Positions 11,700 to 24,753 are shown, counted from the stretch's first letter. The stretch is 64,000 bases of DNA from Eriocheir sinensis (GCF_024679095.1 NC_066513.1:13885210-13949209); one strand, 5' to 3'. Program-made: numbers and translations. The notes: generated by a model not told the origin, from the sequence alone.

Positions 11700-12990
11700 C
11701 TTAGTGCTTGCATATTCATTTCGTTATTTTTCGTCTCTGTTTGTACCGTCTTGCTCTTCTGTCCATATGTGTTCATTTCCTCTTCTTCCTCTTCTTCCTC
11801 TTGTCGATAACCATTCTCCAGTTTCTATTTTATCATTTCCTTTTAATACGTGTCTTACCCTCCCATAGCGTCCACCATTTCCTAATCATATCTTTTTTGT
11901 TTTGTTTTGTTTTGTTTTTAGATATTACTCAATCACTTTTTCCCTTTTACAGTTTCCATTTCATCATTTCCTTTTTATACGTGTCTTACCCTCCCATAAC
12001 GTCCACCATTTCCTAATTATATCTTTTTGTTGTTTTGTTTTGTTTTATTTGTTATTCAGTCACACTTTTCCTTGCCATGTTGTTGTTTTTTGCCTCGTAG
12101 CGTTTACATTTCCGAATCATAATTTTTGGGGGTTGCCTGTTTTTTTTTTATCATCATATTTTCCTTGTCTCATTTTTCCTTTTCTTCTTCCTCTTTTTTT
12201 CTTTCCATCTCTCTCCAGTTTCCTCATTCTCTCATAGCGCTCACGTTTCCAAGTCATATTTTCTTTGCTTGTCACGTTTGTTTTTCTCTCTAACATTTTT
12301 TTTTTGTCTCATTCTTTCCTTTTCCTCTTCTTTCTTCTTTCCAGCTTCCTCATTCTCTTTTAACGTTCGCATTCCTCTTTTTTTCTTGTTTCTAAGCTTT
12401 TTTTTTTATCTCAACCACATTTTCTTTGTCCCATTTGTTCCTTTTCGTCTTCCTCTTCCTCTTCTTTCCGGCTTCCTCATTCTCTTATAACGTTCATATT
12501 CCTCTTTTTTTTCTTGTTTCTGACCTTTTTTTTTACCTCAACCACATTTTTTTGTCCCATTTGTTTCTTTTCCTCTTCCTCTTCTTTCTTCTTTCCAGCT
12601 TCCTCATTCTGTTATAACGTTCACATTCTTCTTCTTTTTCTTGTTTCTGAGCTTTTTTTTATATCAACCACATTTTTTGTTCCATTTGTTCCTCTTCCTC
12701 TTCCTCTTATTTCTCTCTTTTCCATTTTCCTTATTCATAACGTTCACATTTCCTATTCATGTTTTTCCTGTCTGCTTTTTTTCATTTTTTCAACCACATT
12801 TTCATTTTCTCATTTGGTCCTCCGTTTCCTCATTTTCTTTCCTTTTTTCCAGTTTCCTCATTTTTTCACAGCGTTCACATTTCCTAATCATGTATTATTC
12901 TTTTGTCTTTTTATTCCCTTCAACCACATTTTCCTTGTCTCATTTGTTCCCTTTCCCCTTCCTCCTCGCCCTCCAGCCCCTCTCCAGTTT
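11700..12990. repeat. T/C-rich tandem array, period ~126 bp, 9 units
   Basis: A block of the form ATAACGTTCACATTTCCTAA recurs near 11866, 11992, 12095, 12230, 12357, 12482, 12610, 12735 and 12867. Spacings are about 103-135 bp, mostly 125-128. TCAACCACATTTT, TTTGTTCC and CCAGCTTCCTCATT blocks keep their order in the right-hand units. Strongly pyrimidine-rich on the + strand, so long Phe/Leu/Ser frames are open; these are not genes. Confidence 0.9.
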
Positions 12991-13139
12991 CCTCATTATC
13001 TTCGTCATCCTCCTCCTCCCGGTCTTCTTTCGTTCCCCTTTGTGGTCGTGTTTTCTTTGATTCTCCCCCTCATGGAATTTCCGTATCGTGATTGGTCGAA
13101 TGGATTCCTCCCTCCGTTCTCATTGGTCAGCCACGGCGT

Positions 13140-13655
13140 CCCAAGGTTTTAGTAAAGGAAAGGAAAGAAAAGGGGAAGCAAAATAGAAAACCAAGAACCA
13201 GGACTATTTGGTAAGATTAAAAGTGAAGAAATAAGGAAAAGGAAGAGGAAATGATTGAAGGAAGGAGAATTAAAATCAGGAAGCAAAGCAGGAGAGGAGA
13301 AAACTTAAAGATGAAAGAGTGAATGTTTTCAAGGAAATAATGAATCTATGCCGATGTATTTTCAGAGCAAAGGAGAATTGGAGAGAAAACTTTAAAGATG
13401 AAAGAGTGAGAATGCGTCTGAAGGATGTATTGAATCTATGGCGAAGTATATCCTCACAAACACTGACTGAAACGACTTTAACGAAGGCATTAGGGTACGA
13501 ATACCAAGAAGAGAAGTGTATTGCGTAGGAGTAAGGAAAAAGGAAATGCTAGATAAGGAACGTGGAGGAAAACAGAGAAGGGGAAAGGTAATGTTGTTAT
13601 TGGTATGGGTTAGGATCGAGGAGGAAAAACATTTATGATGATAGAAGTACTGGAA

Positions 13656-13694
<39 letters not shown>

Positions 13695-13735
13695 GAAAAC
13701 ACACTAAACATATGAGAGACGCAGGTAAGCTTATC
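13140..13735. repeat. Purine-rich region with a ~90-bp duplication and a GA run
   Basis: The AAGATGAAAGAGTGA block occurs near 13309 and 13397 and the TGAATCTATG block near 13339 and 13431, giving two diverged copies about 88-92 bp apart. A (GA)n run lies at about 13660-13690. The 69-residue frame at 13319-13528 spans the duplication and is not recognised. Confidence 0.7.
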
Positions 13736-13840
13736 CTAATTATTATTAAACTCAGAGAGGTGAAAATTCAGCGAACCAAGTTGTAATAATATTGCTAACG
13801 ACACAAATAATTGATGTTATTTAAATTATTCGTATTATGG

Positions 13841-13841
<1 letters not shown>

Positions 13842-13919
<78 letters not shown>

Positions 13920-14113
13920 CAATGTTATCAACGTTTTTTGTTGGTTTTGTTTTAACTTATTTATAGTGGTAGTGTAAGTTGTATAGAAATAGTAGTAGTA
14001 GTAGTAGTTGTTGTTGCTCTTGTTGTTGTTGTTGGAGTTGTCGTAATTATTGTAGTTGTTGTTGTAAGTGCAGTATTTAAGTCATTTGTATTGCTGATGA
14101 GTTTATTATCGCT

Positions 14114-14158
<45 letters not shown>
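13842..14158. repeat. (ATT)n, AGT/GTT patches and (GT)n
   Basis: ATT repeat at 13842-13918, AGT then GTT-rich sequence at 13990-14060, and (GT)n at 14117-14158. Confidence 0.95.
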
Positions 14159-14160
<2 letters not shown>

Positions 14161-15360
14161 TACCTTTCCTTCCGCTTCTCTCGTAATCGACCTTTCCCTG
14201 AACCTCTTTTCTTCGAGTCGGTCGTCTCATCGAAATCACATCTCGTTTCCGGTCTTCAGGGGGGCCTTAAGGCGTCCCTCCGCCGCTCACCGCCGCCGAG
14301 GTTATCGCGAGTTATCGGATTATTGCACAAGTTTGGGTCCGTCGTGAAGCATTGACGCGCTATTCCCGGCTTTTAATCTAATGCCGCAAGGAACGTATTT
14401 TATTTTCAGCTCTGAAGTATTGATGAAAAAAGTAAAGATGAAATTTTTTTGGAGAGTCGCTGTTTATATTATGTCGTATTTAATGCTTCTGGGAAAAGTA
14501 ATGAAATTTTGAGTATAGAAGTCGAGTGATGGAAGTAAGCGTGCTGTTGTAAATAGTTCAAGGAAAGCTCTAATAAGAGTTGGATGAACGTAGACCAAGT
14601 TAACTTCAGCGACTGTGTACTTGGAATGTTAATGTTTGTAAATAAATATTCAATGCTCGTAAGTTAAAAGAGTATAAATCCATTAAACTGAATGCGTAAA
14701 CGTTATGTATATATGTGTGGATAAATATATAAATAGATAGATATACATATTTATAGATAGATAGGTAAATAGATAGAGGTAGATAATACAAATATTTATA
14801 TGTAGAAAAATAGGTAGATAGATAAATGGAAAGTTACATAGATATACAGATATGTAGGTAAATAGACATAAAAATATATATAGATACGTTGTTTGGCAAT
14901 TAGAGAAAACTGTTAATTGGAAACTTTATGCGTGTTGTATGAGAGAGCAATTGAAAGACATAGGAGGAAAATATACATCAGAACTGAAATAAACATCTAA
15001 TGAATGATCGTTAACAAAAAGAAAAGCACAGCAGGTCAATAACAGATTTGAATATAGTAAAAAAAAAAAAAAAAAAAGCTCAAGGGGAAAAATAGATGTA
15101 GACCCAAAAAAATACCCGGTACCAAATAAGCCCGGTAACAAAAGAAGCCCGAACAACTATACGTATAAAAAGACAGACGATTCTAAAAAAGGAACGAAGG
15201 AAAGACATATCAGAGTACCGCTTTTATTAGTCAGGTTAGGAGGGAACACAGGTAGGATGTCCCCCGCCCGTGTTACCTGAGTCGCGTCCTCTGCTAATGA
15301 GGTTACCTGTCTCGCCTCCCTTTGTGCGTCTTAGACCTGTTTGTTTGTGTCTGTGTTTTA
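14159..15360. other. Unassigned, ~1.2 kb
   Basis: 14240-14350 is CpG-containing and more complex than its surroundings but has no recognisable product. 14700-14890 is rich in ATAG/TAGA tetranucleotides. 15060-15140 starts with an A-run followed by GCTCAAGGGGAAAAA, similar to the start of DR2, and may be a degraded copy. No gene seen. Confidence 0.5.
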
Positions 15361-15474
15361 GTATGTATGTATGTATGTTTTTTTTTTTTTTTTAACTTCT
15401 CTTGTATATATATTTTCAAGTTGTTGTTGTTTTTTCTCCCTTCCAACTCTCAGCACTTATATTGACGTTTCTCT

Positions 15475-15549
<75 letters not shown>

Positions 15550-15729
15550 GTTCCTTTCATCTACTTCTTTCTTTAGCCAGTTGTTGTACTTTACGTTTTT
15601 CCTTGGTATTGATTTTTTTTTTTTTCGTTTTTTACCTCCTCCTCCTCCTCCTCCTCCTCCTCCTCCACTAAGTCATAAGCCCTCCCTCAAGTACCACCTC
15701 AGGGCTCACAAGAGATTTGAACACCAGGT

Positions 15730-15774
<45 letters not shown>

Positions 15775-15878
15775 CATATTTCTCAAGTTACAACATGAGC
15801 AATTTTCAGTTTGTTTCGTCCAGAGCAAAATAGTAGTAGTAGTAGTAAAAGTAGTAGTAGTAGTAGTAGTAGTAGTAA

Positions 15879-15916
<38 letters not shown>

Positions 15917-15990
15917 AAAGTAGTAGTAGTAGTAGTCAAAATTGTTATATATATACGAATGATGATGATGATGATGATGACAATAACATT
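15361..15990. repeat. Dense microsatellite cluster
   Basis: TATG units and a T-run at 15361-15392, (GT)n at 15477-15550, CCT at 15638-15665, (GA)n at 15731-15771, an AGT repeat at about 15831-15936 broken at intervals by AAA, and ATG at 15958-15981. Long frames across it are homopolymeric and spurious. Confidence 0.97.
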
Positions 15991-16211
15991 CACTATATCT
16001 TTCAGAATAAGTTGTTTTTTTATCATATTTCATCATTTTATTCTCCTATTTTCTGTTGCCTGATTTTCTTCCCTGTCCGTTCTTGTCTTTTTTCTTTCTT
16101 TCGTTTGTTTTTTCTTTCATTCCTCGAGTCGTTTGTCTGTGTTTTGCTCGTCCCGTCCAGATCAATCCCCGTCTCTCCCTCCTCCTTCCTTTTATCTCGG
16201 CCGATGCTCAT

Positions 16212-16401
<190 letters not shown>

Positions 16402-16469
16402 TATTGCGTTCGACTTCTCCGTTTCTTCCACTAACTTTAAAAATATTCCTCCATATCCTCCTCTCACTC

Positions 16470-16503
16470 ACTCTCCTCCTCCTCCTCCTTCTCCTCCTCC
16501 TCC

Positions 16504-16537
<34 letters not shown>

Positions 16538-16666
16538 TTTTTTTCCGCCTCACATATCCTTCCGCGTCTCTTCCCTCTCTTTCTCCCCTTTCCTAGTAAG
16601 AAGCTTGTTATTATACCGGGAAGGTGCTCGCCGTGGCCTTGGAGACGTGATCCTATCTTATTTTCA

Positions 16667-16703
<37 letters not shown>

Positions 16704-16725
16704 GTTATCATTGGTGGTGGTGGTG
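16470..16725. repeat. CCT, ATT and GGT trinucleotide repeats
   Basis: CCT-rich at 16472-16545, ATT at about 16672-16705, GGT at 16712-16727. Confidence 0.92.
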
Positions 16726-17114
16726 GTCGTGTTGTATATATGTCTGCTACATGTCGATTCAGAACCCTTGTATCAGTTTGCTGTGGCGTGTAACAAGACT
16801 ACTAATCCTCTTTTCTGTGTGTGTTTTATTAGTAGTGTTTGTTGTTATTATTGTTATTGTTGTAGTCTTGTTTGTGTTGTTTATTTATCCTGCCTTTTCA
16901 TCGTATTCATGTTCTCATAGTTATAGCTCTTATGATATTGGAGTGAGTGATATAGTCTCTGTTCCTCCTCCTAGCTAGTTGTTGTTGTTTTTGTTGCTGT
17001 TTTGTTTGGTACACGTGTCTCACCGGTCACGCCTTCTTGTTAACTGTTCCCCCGTCCGTCCCTTCGTAGAAATAAGGATGCTGGGAAATGTGTTGCTATT
17101 TTTATTATTATTAT

Positions 17115-17330
17115 CATTATTATCCTCCTCATCCGCCTCCCCCATCCGCCTCCTCCTCCTCATCCGCCTCCCCCTCCGCCTCCTCCTCCTCCTCCGCCTC
17201 CCCCTTCGCCTCCTCCTCCTCATCCGCCTACCCCTCCGCCTCCTCATCCTCATCCGCCTCCCCCTCCGCCTCCTCCTCCGCCTCCCCCTCCGCCTCCTTC
17301 TCCTCCTCCGCCCCCTCCTCCTCATTTACT
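17115..17330. repeat. CCTCC/CCGCCT minisatellite
   Basis: About 200 bp of CCGCCTCC and CCTCATCCGCCTCCCC units, with higher-order spacing of roughly 30-36 bp. It gives Arg-Gly or Leu-Arg polymers in translation. Confidence 0.9.
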
Positions 17331-18900
17331 GCTGTTCTTATTGTTCTTGTTGATGTGTCTGTTCGTGAAGGTAAAGCGCGTATGATAGTTTTGGTTATGA
17401 TTATTTCTTAAGTATATCGCGGAAAAAGGAAGAAAAAGAAATTGAAATATACAGACATATAATTATTCTTCCTTATATGTGCGTATATGCATTTTTTTCT
17501 TATCTACACTCGTTAAGAGGTAAGAAGCAATACTTTTTTTTCACACTCCTCTATTTCATTATTTGTTTCTCCTGTCTCGTTTTCCCCTCATTGTTCTCCT
17601 TCCATCATCACCTCTACCTAAGTTGTGTTTCTACCATCCATTTTCTCCCTTCCAGCGTTTCCCCGCAGAACTGTTATCTTTTTCCACGCCTTTCTATCTT
17701 TCTCCCTTTTCCCTTCTCACATTTTCTCCCTCTTTCTATCTCCCTTTACTCCCGCTCTCTCATCCCTTTCTCACACCTCTTCTCTCACCCTTTCTACCTC
17801 TCGTTTCTCCCTCTCTCGTCCCTTCTCTTCACCTCATCTCCTCCCCTTCCAGCTCTCCTTCATAATATATTACCTTCCCATCATTTCTATAACCTCACGA
17901 CATGTTTCTCTGTTTGTTTCCTTCTTTCTCGTGTCCCTGCCGTCTTCTCTCCCTCTTCTTCTGACCACAACCTCCTTCCTCCCTTCCCTCTCCTCCCCTC
18001 TTTCTCCTCCTCTTTCCTCTCCTTCCTCTCCTCCTTCAGAAGTCATATCCCATCACCACGCCTGAGAGACATGACCCAATCACACGCCCCACGAACCTAA
18101 GTAGCTTTTCGGCCGCTGGTAAAGAGTATCAGAAACCCTTATATACACTTTATATCTCCCCCGCCGCCCTCTCTCCCTCTCTCCCCTGTGCCCTTCTGGC
18201 TTTCCGTCCCTTCTGCCTCTTCCTCCTCCTCCCATCCTTGTCTCTCCTCTCTCCTCCTGTTGGCACGTGTGTAAAAGATGTCTTAGTTGGCTTTTTCTGT
18301 TTTCGTACCTTTTGTTATTTTTGTTTGTGTTTTTTTTTTTGTTATTTTTGGTGTTTACTTGTGGTGCTTCTTCATCGTCTTTTTATTCTTATTCTTACTC
18401 ATTTTTTTTTTATTTCTACTGTACTCATTTTATTATTGTTTGTTGTTATTGTGGTTATTTTTTTGTAGTTTTTGTTGTTTATTTATGCTTCTGCTTCTTC
18501 AGCTTATTCTTTTATTTCTACTACTTTTCTTCTTCCTCCTTTTTCTTCTATTTCAGTTTCTTATTTTCGAGGTGTCTTCATTTTTATGTTGTTTATTCGT
18601 ATATGTTACACGCACAAAAAAAAAAACCATGCCTTTCATCACCCATTCACCATTCACTACATCGAACCTACACTCATATCACCGTACCCTTCATTAAAAA
18701 AAAAAAAAAAAAATCAAAGTACAAACCAGAAAAAAATACGGTCAGAGTAATTAAAAGAGCACCTGGAGAGCAAGGCAGCGCAGTGAGGTGACGCTAATCC
18801 AGTACGGCACTCTGGGTTGGGTGTAACGTCGGCATCGTCTTGTTAATGAGGAAGAGCATCACAGCGCGCCCCGAACCGTGAACTCTCCTCATGCTAACAA
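17331..18900. other. Unassigned pyrimidine-rich region, ~1.6 kb
   Basis: Irregular CT-rich sequence at about 17540-18260, T-rich at 18290-18600, an A-run at 18694-18712, and a short complex stretch at 18750-18890. Open frames are Leu/Ser/Phe-rich without any motif I recognise. Confidence 0.5.
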
Positions 18901-18903
18901 GCT

Positions 18904-19374
18904 GCCCCCGCCCCTATCCTCACCCTCCCGCCCCTATCCCCACCCTACCGTCACTATCCTCACCCTCCCGTCATTATCCTCACCCTCCCGTCACTATCCC
19001 CACCCTCCCGTCACTATCCCCACCCTCCCGTCACTATCCTCACCCTCCCGTCACTATCCCCACCCTCCCGTCACTATCCCCACCCTCCCGTCACTATCCC
19101 CACCCTTCCGTCACTATCCTCACCCTCCTGTCACTATCCCCACCCTCCTGTCATTATCCTCACCCTTCCGTCACTATCCCCACCCTCCAGGCACTATCCC
19201 CACCCTCCCGTCACTATCCCCACCCTCCCGTCACTATCCTCACCCTCCCGTCACTATCGTCACCCTCCCGTCACTATCCTCACCCTCCCGTCACTATCCC
19301 CACCCTCCCGTCACTATCCTCACCCTCCCGTCACTATCCTCACCCTCCCGTCACTATCGTCACCCTCCCGTCTC
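18904..19374. repeat. 20-bp minisatellite, 23 units
   Basis: Consensus CACCCTCCCGTCACTATCCC, with CC/CT/GT ending variants and occasional CTTCCG, CTCCTG or CTCCAG. I count 23 occurrences of CACCCT at almost exact 20-bp spacing. Because 20 is not a multiple of 3 and the unit lacks stops on the + strand, frames of 180-190 codons stay open. They are artefacts of the array. Confidence 0.97.
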
Positions 19375-20640
19375 TTTTGAACTCTACCTGGTTGTTTGTT
19401 TCATCCCCCTTCCTTTCATCATTTCCTTCCCCCTCTTGAAGTAATGACGTAAACCTCTTAGTATTTCTCTCCTTTTCTGTTTTAATGAGGAATATATTTT
19501 GAGGTTTTCTTTTGATTGTTTGTTTGATGGTAATGTTGCGTGAATTTTGTCCTCTTTTTTGTGTTCTTTGTGTAAGTGGTTATCAGATTTTTCTTGCTCG
19601 ATTGCGGTTTTTGAAAGACACTTCTAAAGATACTTCTCCGTCAGCCGTTTTCCTTCCCCTGTCTTTTTCTTGTTGTTATTATTGCTGTTGTACCTTCTGT
19701 GCCGCTGTTACAAGGTGGTCGTGGCGAAGAGCCGGAGCTTGTGTGCGATTGGGAGTTTCAGTCTTGATAAAACTGCTGGAATACGCTTCGCAACTTTCTA
19801 TGGTCAGTTTGTTGGATGATACGCTTATAAACTTACAGAACTTATACTTTTTCCGGATTCTCCATTTCGCACAGTTTAATAAGAATTGTGGAGTGAGCGA
19901 AGCGTGTCTCTACAGTTCCATTATTTCGTTATTTTTGTTGTTGGCGCTATTATTTGCGAGGTCTTTGGGTCATGAGCCTTAGAGGTATTTGCTTTCCTGG
20001 GTCTTATGAAACCTTGTTAATGTGTTGACCCCGTGTGTAAAGTGTTCTTGGTATTGGTATTGTTTTCTTCTTTGTGTTTTGTCTTTGTTTTTTTATTTAA
20101 GGAGAAATACGTCGGCACTCACGCACTCACAAACACAATTAGGGAACTGTTCTAATAGGCTCCACTCTCTTTTCTTGCTTCGTGTATCTCAATGAAACGA
20201 CCTTTTCGTACGTAAGCTTTATAACGGTCATATGTTTGTTGTTTTCTTGTTTGCATTTACCCACGTTAATGAAAATAATGTCAGTCTTAATCTTTGCGAA
20301 CTTTTCTTATTTTCAAGGTGCACTTAAGAAAGGTCATCTCTGCGTTTATTTTTATAGCGTCTTTTCGTATCATCTTCTTGACAGAATCGTTCAGCAAATT
20401 TACCAAAAAGCGTTAAGCCAACTGATCTTCCTGAAAGGCAAAACCCGATGTTGCGAGCCATAAAGGCGAACGACCTCGGCGGAGCAATGTGTTCTTCGCC
20501 CAAAATAACATCCGGGAGAAGCGGGGCGCCGGCGGCCGTGTTCTCCCTCCTCTCTTTGTTTTGCTTACTTCTCTTTAGTTTCATTCCCTCGCTTTTGTCT
20601 CGATTCTGCCTCGCTCTCTTTCCGTTTGGTTTGTTCTTCC
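19375..20640. other. Unassigned complex sequence, ~1.27 kb
   Basis: One of the longer stretches without tandem repeats. It contains an unrecognised 156-codon frame (19512-19982 +) without known motifs or codon-level support, and short CpG-rich DNA near 20450-20545. I see no RNA gene or repeat family. Confidence 0.45.
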
Positions 20641-20679
20641 TTCCTGCTTTATCTTAATTCCTCTTGCTTTCTCCTACCT

Positions 20680-20955
20680 TCCTTGTCCCCTCTCTCCCTC
20701 TCCCAGCCTTCTTCCCCCTCCCCAGGTCTTCCTCCTCCTCCTCCTGCCGTTCCTTCCCTTCTCCCTATCTTCCTTCCCCTTCCCATTATCTTACTTCCCC
20801 TTCCCCTACCATCCTCTTCTTCCCCAGCCTTCTTCCCCCTCTCCCGCCTTCCCTCTTCCCTCTTTCTTGTCCTCCTCCTCCGCCACCTCCTCCTCCTCCT
20901 CCTCCTCCTCTTCCTCCTCCTCCTCCTCCTCCTCCTCCTCCTCCTCCTCTTCCCC
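20680..20955. repeat. C/T-rich DNA ending in a (CCT)n repeat
   Basis: Irregular CCTTC-rich units from about 20680, then near-perfect CCT at about 20870-20950. Confidence 0.9.
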
Positions 20956-21179
20956 CATTCTTATCCAAGGCCATGAGGGATCAATGCTCTTTGCACTTAT
21001 GAACGGCGCCTCGGAACGTGTGCGGGACAGATAAACGCCTCCAGGTTAAGTAATATGAACGTCCTGAAGCGTGCTCGTGGGATGAAGCGCTTCCACATCC
21101 CAACGCCATTCCCTGCCTCGTCCTTCTCCCTCCCTCCCTCCCCCCCCCTCCCCCACCTTCGGGATTTCTCTGTTACAGG

Positions 21180-21444
<265 letters not shown>

Positions 21445-21699
21445 CGTATTTTAGTCATCATCATTATCGTCATCATCTTTGCACTTCCTGGATCGTCCCT
21501 CATCATCCCATTTCCTCGGTCTTTGTTTATAAGCAAAGGTCTTTCACCTCACTTATTTAAACCTGCATTGTCGATCTTTAATATTTTCCTTCAGAATTTC
21601 ATGTTCATTTCGCTCCGTAGTCTCTCGAAGCTCTTCTGAGAAACGCTCATTTATTCAGATCATATCTCTTTAGCTTGATGTATATCATTCCTCGCACAC

Positions 21700-22170
21700 A
21701 TACTTGAATACAGTCATACAGACAAACATACATGCATTCATATATACTTACATAGACAGGCAGAGAAGTATTCGCAAATGCATTCACACATATATACATT
21801 CATATATCGACACATACATGCATACATACGTGCAAACATTCATAATCGCATGACATAATACTTACATACAAACATACATATATACATACATACACATAAT
21901 ACTCACATACATACATACATACATGCATACATACATACATATATACATACACATAATACTTACTTACATACATACATAGAAACATATATATTTACTTACT
22001 AACATTCATACATACATACATACATACATACATACATACATACATACACATAATACTTACATATATTCATAAACACATACATACATACATACATACATAC
22101 ATACACATAATACTTACATATATTCATACATACATATATACATACGCACTTACGCAATAATACGCATACT
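21700..22170. repeat. CATA tetranucleotide region
   Basis: CATA/TACA units with recurrent CACATAATACTTACATA blocks (near 21892, 21950, 22046 and 22103), which suggests a partly higher-order tandem structure. Confidence 0.93.
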
Positions 22171-22600
22171 TGTCTACCTACCCGTAATCATGCATATAAT
22201 GGCACTGAAGCCGCGTTAACGAGGAGGTATCAGTGAAGGGCTCGCGTTGTAGTGCGTTATACAACACTGACGCGCAAAGAGTGTGTGTGTGAGTGGGGGG
22301 TTTTATTCGTTGTTCCGCGATTAATTCTGCTTTATTCGTGTGCCGCTAAAACAAAACATTTAAATCCCCCAATGATTGCAATAAACGAGGAACGCAATTA
22401 AAGCCGCGTGTATTTGTTTGGTTTGTTTTTTTCTTTGGACTTCAGTCGTTCTTTGGCGCCGCTTCCTGTGAGACGTGAAAATAAAACTGGATAGATAATC
22501 GTTACCTGTGTCACCCTCATACGTCGTTGTTTTCACTATCTGCAATATCAACATTTCCACCATTATCATCACCCGTTTATTTTTTGTTATCGTTTACACA
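22171..22600. other. Unassigned
   Basis: About 430 bp of complex sequence. No coding frame or RNA gene recognised. Confidence 0.45.
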
Positions 22601-22609
22601 AGAAGGAAA

Positions 22610-22719
22610 GAGAGAAAGAGGGGGGTGGGGGCCAAGGAAGGAGATTGGAGGCAGAGGGAGAGAGGAAGAGGACTGAAGGAAGGAAATTGGAAGCAGAGAG
22701 GGAGAAAAGGAGGGGATGA

Positions 22720-22755
<36 letters not shown>

Positions 22756-22859
22756 AAGGGGGGGATGAAGGAGGGAGATTGGAGGCAGAGGGAGAGAAAG
22801 GAAGAGGAGTGAAGGAAGGAAATTGAAAGCAGAGGGGGAGAAAAGGAGGGGATGAAGGA

Positions 22860-22909
<50 letters not shown>

Positions 22910-22920
22910 GGGTGAAGAAG
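22610..22920. repeat. Purine-rich minisatellite, period ~134 bp
   Basis: GATTGGAGGCAGAGGGAGAG begins near 22643 and 22777, and GGAAATTG followed by AAGCAGAG near 22681 and 22818. Each unit ends in a GA tract (22718-22754 and 22864-22905). The same type of sequence resumes at 23250-23466 and 24758-24900 on the far sides of the SINE and the CR1 copy. Confidence 0.85.
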
Positions 22921-22959
22921 GAAGATTCCATATGTCTACTACTACTATGCATCTCCGTG

Positions 22960-23245
22960 GTAAAGGTGTTATCATACATAGCTACAAACCCGTGGGCCAG
23001 CGTTCGAATCCCGGCATGTGAACAGTCATCCTCCCTTTCCGGCTGGTCGATAAATGGGTACCTGGGGAAACCTGGGGAAGGTAAACTGTGGTAACCCGGA
23101 TGTCACACTAACCCAGCGTCCCGGGGTGATGGATTCTTGCCCACCACATGCTCAAGGGCTAATGCGTCGGAGATGGGCACCGAGGCGACGCGCAGCTATA
23201 GTGTACGCTTCCATTATAGATAGTGTTTACCTAGAAAACCGTAGC
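22960..23245 (+). mobile_element. tRNA-derived SINE
   Basis: The head contains GTGGTAAAGGTGTTATC, resembling a Pol III A box, and about 30 bp later GCGTTCGAATCCCGGC, a good B box. The body contains GATAAATGGGTACCTGGGGA and AACCTGGGGAAGGTAA, a core I associate with arthropod SINEs. The tail (GGAGATGGGCACCGAGGCGA, then CGCAGCTATA) is repeated alone at 7218-7290. It lies inside a purine-rich minisatellite, so both boundaries show as abrupt changes of composition. A functional tRNA gene is excluded because the rest of a cloverleaf is absent. Confidence 0.8.
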
Positions 23246-23249
23246 TAGG

Positions 23250-23431
23250 AGGGGAGGAAGGAGGAGAGGACGAAAGGTGAGAGGGAGAGAGGAGGGTGAT
23301 GGAGGAAGATTGGAAGCAGAGGGAAAGAGATAGAGAGTGGGATGAAAGAGGGAGAGAGAGGAGGAGGAGGAGGAGGAGGACTAGAGAAGTGAAATTGAAA
23401 GCAGAGCGAGAGGAAAGGAGGGGGTGAAGGA

Positions 23432-23466
<35 letters not shown>
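23250..23466. repeat. Purine-rich minisatellite between SINE and LINE
   Basis: Continuation of the 22610-22920 array type (GATTGGAAGCAGAGGGA and GAAATTGAAAGCAGAG blocks), with GGA and GA runs; the GA run at 23433-23466 abuts the LINE 3' end. Confidence 0.85.
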
Positions 23467-23467
<1 letters not shown>

Positions 23468-23471
<4 letters not shown>

Positions 23472-24753
23472 CATATATTTACATAGAAAATCAGACCACA
23501 CAGACCCCATGGTCCAGACTAGGTGGTCTGTCCTTAAACCTAAGTGATTTTACATTAATCAGATGGCTCCAAAACTTTGATTTTCTACTCTAGTTAATAT
23601 TAAGTTCAAGGAAGTGACGGTCGAGCTTATTTTTAAAGGAGTCAATCGTGTTATACTGGACCACTGATGGTGGGAGCTTATTCCATTCTCGCACTACAAC
23701 GTTGGTGAAGAAAAATTTGATGCAGTCTGAATTTACTTGTCTACATTTGAGTTTTGTGCCATTGTTCCTCGTTCGCAAAGTGTCATCGATCATAAACAAT
23801 TTTGTTCTGTCTACATTCGTGAAACCATTAAGTATTTTAAAACATTCGATCAGTTTTCCTCGGAGGATTTGTTGCGCAAGGAAGGGATCATTTTTGTTGC
23901 TCGACGCTGAACACCTTCTAGTTTAGCAATGTCCTTTGCATGGTGGGGAGACCAAAACTGTACCGCATATTCCAAGTGGGGTCTGACTAAACTATTGTAG
24001 AGCGGAAGTATTACATCTTTATTTTTGAATAAAAAGTTTCTTTTAATGAAGCCCAACATTCTGTTCGCTTTATTTGCTGCATCGATGCATTGATGTGAGA
24101 ATTTGAGGTTTGATGCGATTTTAATCCCCAGGTCCTTAACGCATTGAACACTTGTGAGTTTAACGCCGCGTATTTCGTAATCGAACTTCTAAATTTTTGT
24201 TCCAACTTGAAGGACCTGGCACTTGTCTACGTTAAAGGGCATCTCCCATTTATCCGACCAAGCTGAAATTTTGTGCAAATCCTCTTGGAGGCTTTGCCTG
24301 TCTTCGTCAGTGAGAACCGAGTTACCAATCTTTGTGTCGTCTGCAAATTTACTAATGCGATTATTGAGTCCAACATCCACGTCGTTGATGTAAATAATGA
24401 AGAGCACTGGGCCAAGAACCGAGCCCTGAGGGACGCCACTAGTTGCTCTACCAATTCGCGATCCATTGGTTTACTTGACCGTCAATTCCTATTTGCTTTA
24501 ATTTATAAAGTAATTTATGATGTGGGACTTTATCAAACGCTTTCTGGAAATCAAGATAGACTACGTCCACTGATTTGGTTACGTCATAAATTGAGAAGAG
24601 ATCGTTATAAAAGGTCAGTAGGTTTGACAGGCAGGATCTTTCGTTACGGAAGCCATGTTGTGAATCCCCAATTAATGAGTGGCTTTCGAGGTAACTCACA
24701 ATTTTGTCTCTAATTATGCTCTCGAGTAGCTTACCTACAATTGAAGTTAGACT

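Noticed and set aside
18878..19444. 188- and 182-codon Pro/Ser/Thr-rich frames
   Set aside because: Translation of the 20-bp minisatellite in two phases.
19512..19982. 156-codon + frame in non-repetitive DNA
   Set aside because: Cys/Leu/Phe-rich without recognisable motifs or evident splice sites. A frame of this length is not unusual in T-rich DNA. A protein search and RNA-seq would decide.
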